Shown here: one piece after another, positions 57,867-64,000 of the stretch
Layout: every line of letters starts with the position of its first letter
Position numbering within the stretch: the first letter of the stretch is position 1
The notes under the pieces: model-generated
The model's input: the letters and a program-made list of their open reading frames with translations, nothing else
Database searches by the model: none
Told to the model about the DNA's origin: nothing
NCBI GenBank assembly: GCA_009761415.1
Contig: QUOL01000002.1
Location: forward strand, 1,364,001 to 1,428,000
Source of the DNA: Sarcomyxa edulis
Lineage: Eukaryota; Basidiomycota; Agaricomycetes; Agaricales; Mycenaceae
Direction: 5' to 3'
DNA length: 64,000 nt
Position numbers and translations under genes: made by a program

Positions 57867-58321
57867 GGATAGTATTCCTAGGCTCTCAGCTTTCTCTACG
57901 GATAATGTCGCATTGAAGAAGTCAGACGATGAATCAGTTTGTATTATGTATACCTATATCGCTATATACTGCTCACAGGACTGAACAAAAAAACTGATCG
58001 CGAGCTTCGGCTACGCGGTCCCGAGTCGTGACTCGTCGACCTCAATGACTCTTGAATATATCTCCACAAGCAAGAGAAGTCTCCAGTTTCTGCTTTTATT
58101 CTTTGCCCTTTCGACTTGAAATCTTACCATCTCGAAATGCGAATTTCTGCACGGCTCCTTGTCGAGTCACTCTCGGAAACTTATAAGTGTGTTTGACCGT
58201 CAGTATCCAGGTACAATATCCCTCTTCAGATCCCCAAATTGTGCGCACGGAACGCGTATCTACTCGTTATCTAATTCCGGCTCTATCTCTATTTTGATAT
58301 CTCATTCTGACAACTCACGTT
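57867..58321. other. Intergenic between two + strand genes
   Basis: 455 nt with the 3' flank of the SBDS-like gene and the promoter of the nucleoside hydrolase. Nothing else seen. Confidence 0.45.
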
Positions 58322-59691
58322 ATGTCTCCTCCGATACATGTCAGGAATTTGTGGCTTGACGTTGACCCTGTGAGTCAGTCCGATACCCCTTCGTTCTCTG
58401 ATGTTCACTATCGAATATTCAAGGGACACGACGATGCTGTAGCTATCCTGCTTGCAATACATTGCATAAATATCCGCCTTTTAGGCGTATCAACTGTAAA
58501 GACTATCTGCATGAATTGCAGAAGTCTATTTGACTGAAAATATTCCAGACCCACGGCAATGCTAATAGCGACTGCACAGCGCTCAATGCAGCTCGTTGTC
58601 TGCAAGGGTTTGCTGCTCCAGAACATATACGTGTGTATCCGGGAGCATCGCAGCCTCTGATATTTCCCGCTTCGCATGAGCCAAAGATTCATGGCGAAGA
58701 TGGTCTAGGAGGCGTAGAAGGCCTTCCAGACGCTGGAGATGCGTCGGTGATTGCGAGGTTCGCGAAACATAGTGATGGATCCACCATTAGGGCTCTGGAA
58801 GGTATGGTATCGCATATCAAGAGTACTTGGGACGAAGGTCGAGGGTCCAAGGTCACCATTGCATCTTGTGGACCGATGACGAATATAGCTCTCTTCGTGA
58901 GCGTGTATCCCGATCTGTTGACCGCTGTAGAAGAGTTCATATTCATGGGAGGAGGAGTTGGTCTTGGAAACCGATCTGCCGCTGCAGGTTAGTCTTTTGA
59001 TCAGTTTATACCGTGACGCGCTCTGATATAACTTCCTTCGTAGAGTACAATATTGTATGCGATCGTAAGTCATCCGCGTCATGATAACTACCACTTCATT
59101 AACTGTTGAACGCTGTCTAGCTCATGCGGCCCAAATCGTTCTCAATGTTCCCGTACCCAAAACGATGGTCCCGATCAATGTGACCCATACCGCCATTCTA
59201 ACCAAAGAAGTACACTCTCGTCTTCTCTCTCCGGGCAGTGGGCCATTGGTAGGAGATGTGCTTCCAAAAGCATCCACACCGCTGCGCCATACACTCTCAA
59301 CCATCATGACCTTCTTTGCAGAGGCTTACAAGTCCAGTTTTGGCTTCAACGATGGACCTCCATTACACGACGCGTTGACAGTGGCTTACCTATCGCGTCC
59401 GGATCTCTTCAAAATTGAGCGGCATCGTGTAGACATCGAGTTGACTGGCACTCACACGATGGGAGAGACTGTTGTCGACATCTGGAGTTACATCCCATGT
59501 GATGATACCTGGGGACGGAACGGTAAGAACTGTAACGTTATGCAATCGGTTGATGTGAGTGCAGAAATCTATACACTTCAGATGATCGTTCCATTAATCA
59601 TCGTTGCACCCAGGTCACTGGCTTCTTCGAGCTCTTCCTCGAATGCGTTTCTCGATGCGAAAATCCCGAAAGTGTAATTGTACCAAAGTGA
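58322..59691 (+). CDS. Inosine/uridine-preferring nucleoside hydrolase, 363 aa
   Basis: Six exons: 58322-58369, 58424-58495, 58549-58987, 59044-59064 (21 nt), 59121-59554 and 59614-59691. The calcium-binding motif DVDPGHDDA spans the first junction (classic DxDxGxDD). THGNANSDCTALNAARCL, ASCGPMTNIALFVSVYPDLL, IFMGGGVGLGNRSAAAEYNI and the distal GPPLHDALTVAYL (active-site HD) complete the site. The enzyme hydrolyses ribonucleosides to base and ribose in nucleoside salvage, like yeast Urh1; substrate preference cannot be read from the sequence. No signal peptide, so it is probably cytosolic. Confidence 0.93.
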
Positions 59692-59847
59692 AGCCATGGA
59701 TACAGGAGTCGTCGTAAAGGTCGTGATGTATTTAAGTTAACGGAAATATGAATGTAGATGCTCCAGAGATGGCCGTAAATTGATTGTAGATCCCCGAGTC
59801 AGTCGTATCCTTGTCGGTATATTGGTTTATCAGTATGTGCATATCAA

Positions 59848-62800
59848 TCATGGCTCGTAACGACTTTGGGGTCGACCACCGTCCAAGAAAATCTTGCTGA
59901 GTGGTCGTGGCCGTGCTCTTCGTTTTCCCTCTCTCATGCTACGAATAGCCTGGTCGAGATCGCCACGCCCAACTGATCGCCTTCCAGCAGCATATCCTTG
60001 TGAACTTTGAGGCGGCATCAGAGTTGGCGAGGAGTCGTTGCCCTTGCCCTTGATCGTCTAAGTAAAATACGTGTGAGTGGTGCTTGATGAAATCTGGAGA
60101 GTGGCTTACTCGTTCTGCTGCGGGTTCTTCCTCTTCCTGAGCTGTAATAGTGGGTTTTGGGAGCGATGCTTGTAGCCTCTCCTCTGCCTCGTGCATCTCT
60201 AGACCACATTTCTGGATCAAAATTGCATCTCAGTTCAACTTTCACCGTCAAATCTGTCTGATTTATTACTCACTCGAAGAGATGAAGAGAAGGATGAGAT
60301 TAGACCAAAGAAATCCTCTGGTTTCGGAGCATCCGGCGAGTCAGGCGCTTCACCGTAATACGCCAAGAGCGCCTTGAGCTCTCCGTCCAATGAAGCCGAC
60401 ATATTCTTCAGTGCGTCTACGCTTGGGCCGACCTGCGCTACAAACGGCTGAGAAGCATAGTTAGTGCATTGTTTGTGAAGATCCATCAGGAACAACTCTC
60501 ACCTGCATGACATCAATAAATTTGTCGTTCTGTGGCACATTTCGTAGATGCTTCAGTTGTATGATCTCGTCTTTGACTTGAACGAGACCAGCGGATAGAG
60601 CGTTGACCGACTGGGCGACAGTTTGTACAGAGACTTGAGAAGGAAATGTCAGAGGAGGATGAGCGCTAGAACCAGGAATGTATACTTCGTGCGGCGGCCT
60701 CTAAGTGAGGCATGTCATCCATGAAATTGATTAATGAGGGATCAGAGCGTAGGAGGACTCGGGCGAGGTAATGCAATAGTGTTGGGCAGTCGGATCCGCC
60801 CCGTGCCGTCTTCGTCTCTTTCATCTGCTCAGACGATGCCGATGTCAGTACACGTCAATATGAGGTGCAATGAGACATACCTTCAACAAGGCTTCCAGCT
60901 GGAAGCCCCGAGCTCCTCCCCGGTAGCTTGAGCCATTCAAGGCATTGCCGAGTGTCAAAATGACCTAGGTGTAGGCGATAGTTAGTGGATATAAGTTTGA
61001 GCAGAGCAAGTCTTCTCACTTGCAAGACTTGTTTGAATCTCGAAGACGAACGTAGTTCGCGAGAAGCATTCCGTAACGTGTTCAAATCAGGTCGAATTTC
61101 TTCGATGTCAAGATCAAGCTTTCGACGATACAACATACAATCGAGACGTTCTGAAAGGCGAGGAATAGTGATAATCTAGATGTAAGGGTGTTCAGTCAGA
61201 AGCGCGTTGATTTCGTGAAACTTCGTACCTGGCTATAATATTGGTCTGCTTTGGCTAGCTTTGCAACATCCTCAAAATCTTTGATACGCCCTATCTAGAC
61301 AGTGTACATTAGAGAGGAATAAACCATATATACGACAATAATTTACCTCCTCTGAAGTTGGAAGCTGCTTGCTGATGGCTTTCAAGTCATCTACAGACAA
61401 TTTGTCATCGTCAAAGTCCAATAGGGCTTTGCGAATGTCTGGGAACCCCATCTTAATTCGTGAAAGCATGATCGCTGGGAAGGCATCAGTGATTTACACT
61501 AACTCTATGAAGCATTATAATCTACCTATATTGTTAGCCCGAGTAATATCCAGAAGAGTTGTCACATTCTGTCTTTTGGAAGGGCTCCTTGTCAATTGTG
61601 CTGGGTTGGAAGGAGCACTATCGATATTGAAAGTAGCTTCAAGGTCCTCCAAGTCGAACACAATGTTCGTTGAGACATCATTCCAGACTGTAGACGTCAC
61701 GACCGGATTCGCTAGCTTATTCCAAAAGAATGGCTTAAGCCTCTTGACTGGTTTGATTATCTTGGGTTTACCGCCCATTCTGAAGGCAGACGGCGGAGGC
61801 GGAGGCGGCCCACCATGAATAGGCGGAGGAGGGGGTGGGGGAGGAGGAGGAGGACCACCAGCAATGGGCGGCGGAGGAGGGGGAGGGGGAGGAGGAGGAG
61901 GAAGTGGGCCGGTGGAACTAGGAGGGGGTGGTGGTGGCGGCGGCGGCGGCGGCGGCGGTGGAGGTGTTCGGCCAGGATTCAAGCTAGGTGCGGGTGGAGG
62001 AGGAGGCGGCGGTGGAGGTGGGGGAGGCGGAGGCGGAGAAATGTCTGTCGAGGAGGGAGACATGGTAGAGTCAAGTACACTAGCTAGGGTTACTGTCGCC
62101 ATTCGTTTAGGCTTTGTCGCAGGGGGAGGGGGAGGAGGAGATCTTGCTTTGAACTCTTTTTCTGTCTTCGGTTTAGCCTCCAGCTTCGCTCTGAGTTCAG
62201 CTACCTCTGCACAGAGTGATACAATTTGCTCGTCCTTCTGTGTCAGACGTTCGATAGCTCGAGTTGCAATAATTTCAGCGTCCATTTCTGCTTCTCGATT
62301 TTCTTCTCGAGCCTCTTCACGGGATAGGAAGCGCGTGTATACAGATTCAAGAGCGCGTTTGAGGTAAACAATCTCCTTGACTTTGATTCCTAAAGAACTT
62401 TCGAGCTCGCCGTTCTGGAGAGTATAGCTCATGGTCAGCAGTGGTGCTTTTCGATTAGTCTTCACTGACCTTCATTTTCAACTTCGCAATCTCCTCCATG
62501 AGACTGTTCCATTTGGCTCGGTCACGATCGCGCTTAGCGCGCTCATCCTGCATTTGTATTCAATTAGGGAGCTCATCGAAGGGTGGTACAAAATTCTCAC
62601 AGCATCCCGCCCATCACTGGGATTTTGAGTCTTGAAGCGATCGAGTTCGGTTTGCAGTTGAAGAACTTGCTTCTCCTTCTGTACTAGACGTTGAACTAAC
62701 CCGTGGAAATTCTGAAGAGCAAGGTACTGAGACTGAGACATGAGATATTCAACCCATATACATACCTCGGATCCTCCTTTTCCAGAAGCTTTAGAATAAG

Positions 62801-64000
62801 AGCCGGGAACGCTGAGTGGTAAAGACTTCAGAGTGTTCAACTCAGCGATCTGTTGATTGAGCTCATTACGCAACTTGGTCCGCTGAAACAGAGATAGCAT
62901 CAGTAAATGTTACATGTATCTCTGTCGGGTCAAGTGTACCTCATCACTGAGATCCTCTACTTGAATTCGGAGTGCTTCTAGTTCCTGGACAATGACGTTC
63001 GTCGAGTCATTGTCGGATACACTCCTGACCTCCAACTCTTGACCAGTGATATGTTGAACGGAAGTAGCAAAGCGTTTCATGAACATGTACCAGCTATCGT
63101 CGCTAGAACAGCACGTCAGTAGGTCAAGTGTAACTAACCAGAAACAACAATGCTTTACAAGTCATCAACGAGAGTGGCTTGTTCCACAAATTTATCTAGA
63201 ATCGTCAATAAATCTGCTTTCAATTGCCTGATTTGGTGTGTGAGCATAGAACAGGATTCCCAGTGTATTAGAAACTCACAATCCAACGTCTCTCTGAAGG
63301 ATTTGGGAATAATGATTCAAGATCTCGACCATCACCGGATATAGTTCTCCGTGTTGTTTAGCGAGCCTCACAAGGTCTTCAAATGCTACTTCTGAGTCTG
63401 ACCTTGGCCGTGTTTGCTCTTTAGAACCTTGGGACATGAGATGGTGAGCGCGTTCTCTCATATCTTCCTCATCTTCGAACTTTTCCTCGGTGTACACGTC
63501 CAGCTGGGTCAACAAGGAATCCGGAGGTTTGATGTAGCGCAGAGCCTAAATCATAACGATGAGTACCCACGACGAAATCGACCATGAAATAAAACACACG
63601 ACTATGACTTCGTTCAACCCCCGTCGACCAAATTCCTCTCGAAGCAGAATCCGATCCTCCAAGGACTCTGGGCAGTTCGTAAGGGCATTCACAAGAGCCA
63701 TAGATGCCGTGCGCGCCTCCCAGACATGCTCTTCTTCATTTCCGAACATCATCCCGTCTTCTCCCTCGTCATCGTCTCTCAAGGCCGGTAGACGCAGAGA
63801 TGCAATCAATGATTCAAAACGAAACTGCTCATCATATTCGACCCTATAATCTGACATGGCCGCGAGAACTGCCTTATGACCCTCAGTCAAAGACAGGACG
63901 CATATAGCCGCAAGTAATTCTGACGCCAGCGTTCGCAGCCTGGCCGAGGATGCATGGAGCGAGTAAGCGATATGAGTTATCATGGTGGAGGACGACAAGA
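59848..64000 (-). CDS. Formin (Bni1/Cdc12/SepA class), 5' end outside window
   Basis: Seventeen exons are seen, >64000-63600, 63545-63280, 63227-63159, 63102-62940, 62882-62766, 62726-62601, 62547-62470, 62414-61526, 61474-61347, 61294-61229, 61175-61020, 60964-60881, 60824-60686, 60633-60503, 60447-60274, 60211-60110 and 60057-59848, about 1098 codons with all phases agreeing. The GBD/FH3 part has LRTLASELLAAICVLSLTEG and FRFESLIASLRLPAL. Coiled coils follow, then an FH1 of several long Pro runs, and FH2 with KPFFWNKLANPVV, IMLSRIKMGFPDIRKALLDF and VILTLGNALNGSSYRGGARG. The C-terminal DAD-like segment is GRGDLDQAIRSMREGKRRAR. It nucleates and elongates profilin-actin for cables or rings, held inactive by GBD-DAD contact until Rho binds. 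Confidence 0.95.
61784..62160 (-). repeat. Proline-coding GGX repeat of the formin FH1
   Basis: On the + strand a long run of GGA, GGC and GGT triplets; in the minus frame it encodes at least five poly-Pro tracts, several of 11-15 residues, separated by short Gly/Ala/Ser linkers. These are profilin-binding sites. The opposite strand has a glycine-rich open frame that is only its shadow. Confidence 0.92.

Noticed and set aside
61864..62367. Plus-strand glycine-rich open frame over the formin FH1
   Set aside because: Shadow of the poly-Pro coding repeat; the minus frame has FH1-FH2 domains and consistent exons.
1..64000. tRNA or rRNA genes, CRISPR arrays, bacterial operons, viral genes
   Set aside because: Scanned for tRNA B-box-like motifs, direct-repeat arrays and ribosome-binding-site-led gene runs; none was convincing, and the genes have fungal introns throughout.

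Overview
The window reads as nuclear DNA of a filamentous basidiomycete, most likely a mushroom-forming Agaricomycete. Genes are dense, lie on both strands and are cut by many short introns (about 50-70 nt, GT...AG). The gene set is eukaryotic and fungal: two nuclear complex I subunits, a class I hydrophobin, a velvet-family regulator, a formin, a tandem HMG-box factor, F-box families of the Agaricomycete type and a TPR-SET protein. All gene models below were spliced by hand from frame, intron phase and recognised protein motifs. No genus is claimed.

Layout. 1-909: 3' part of a CASTOR-like ACT-domain gene (+). 910-4903: gene-poor, pyrimidine-rich, with one doubtful open frame. 4904-6635: orphan 494-aa gene (-). 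7222-8898: membrane SDR (-). 9176-11054: mitochondrial PP2C (+). 11247-13490: USP36-type deubiquitinase (-). 13852-15098: four-finger C2H2 protein (-). 15754-17278: F-box protein (-). 17752-20141: decayed TPR-SET gene (+). 21259-21875: CAP/PR-1 secreted protein (-). 22634-23183: prefoldin subunit 2 (-), divergent from 23416-24433: complex I 23-kDa subunit (+). 25084-26457: CK1-like kinase (+). 27360-28257: unknown basic protein (+). 29233-31608: coiled-coil and poly-Gln protein (-), divergent from 32405-33100: GRIM-19/NDUFA13 (+). 33635-35638: tandem HMG-box protein (+). 36073-36867: GNAT (-). 37147-41195: large PPR protein (+), convergent with 41279-43369: velvet protein (-). 44381-45925: ArfGAP1/Gcs1 (+). 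46225-48737: methylcrotonoyl-CoA carboxylase beta (+). 49489-53126: MLH3 (-). 53486-54919: F-box/LRR-type protein (+). 56509-56986: hydrophobin (+). 57273-57866: SBDS/Rtc3-like (+). 58322-59691: nucleoside hydrolase (+). 59848-64000: formin (-), running off the right edge.

The genes are mostly unrelated housekeeping and regulatory loci rather than a cluster. Loose themes are mitochondria (two complex I subunits, PPR protein, MCC beta, PP2C), chromatin and transcription (velvet, HMG, C2H2, a possible INO80 subunit) and development or cell wall (hydrophobin, formin).

The points most worth a second look are: a TPR-SET gene that has lost the catalytic half of its SET domain; two conserved genes (velvet and MLH3) each broken by one base next to a short homopolymer; a 4-nt microexon in the SBDS-like gene; three GC-AG introns in two mitochondrial-protein genes; a CK1-like kinase with HGD in place of HRD; and an acidic low-complexity insert inside a CASTOR-like ACT domain.
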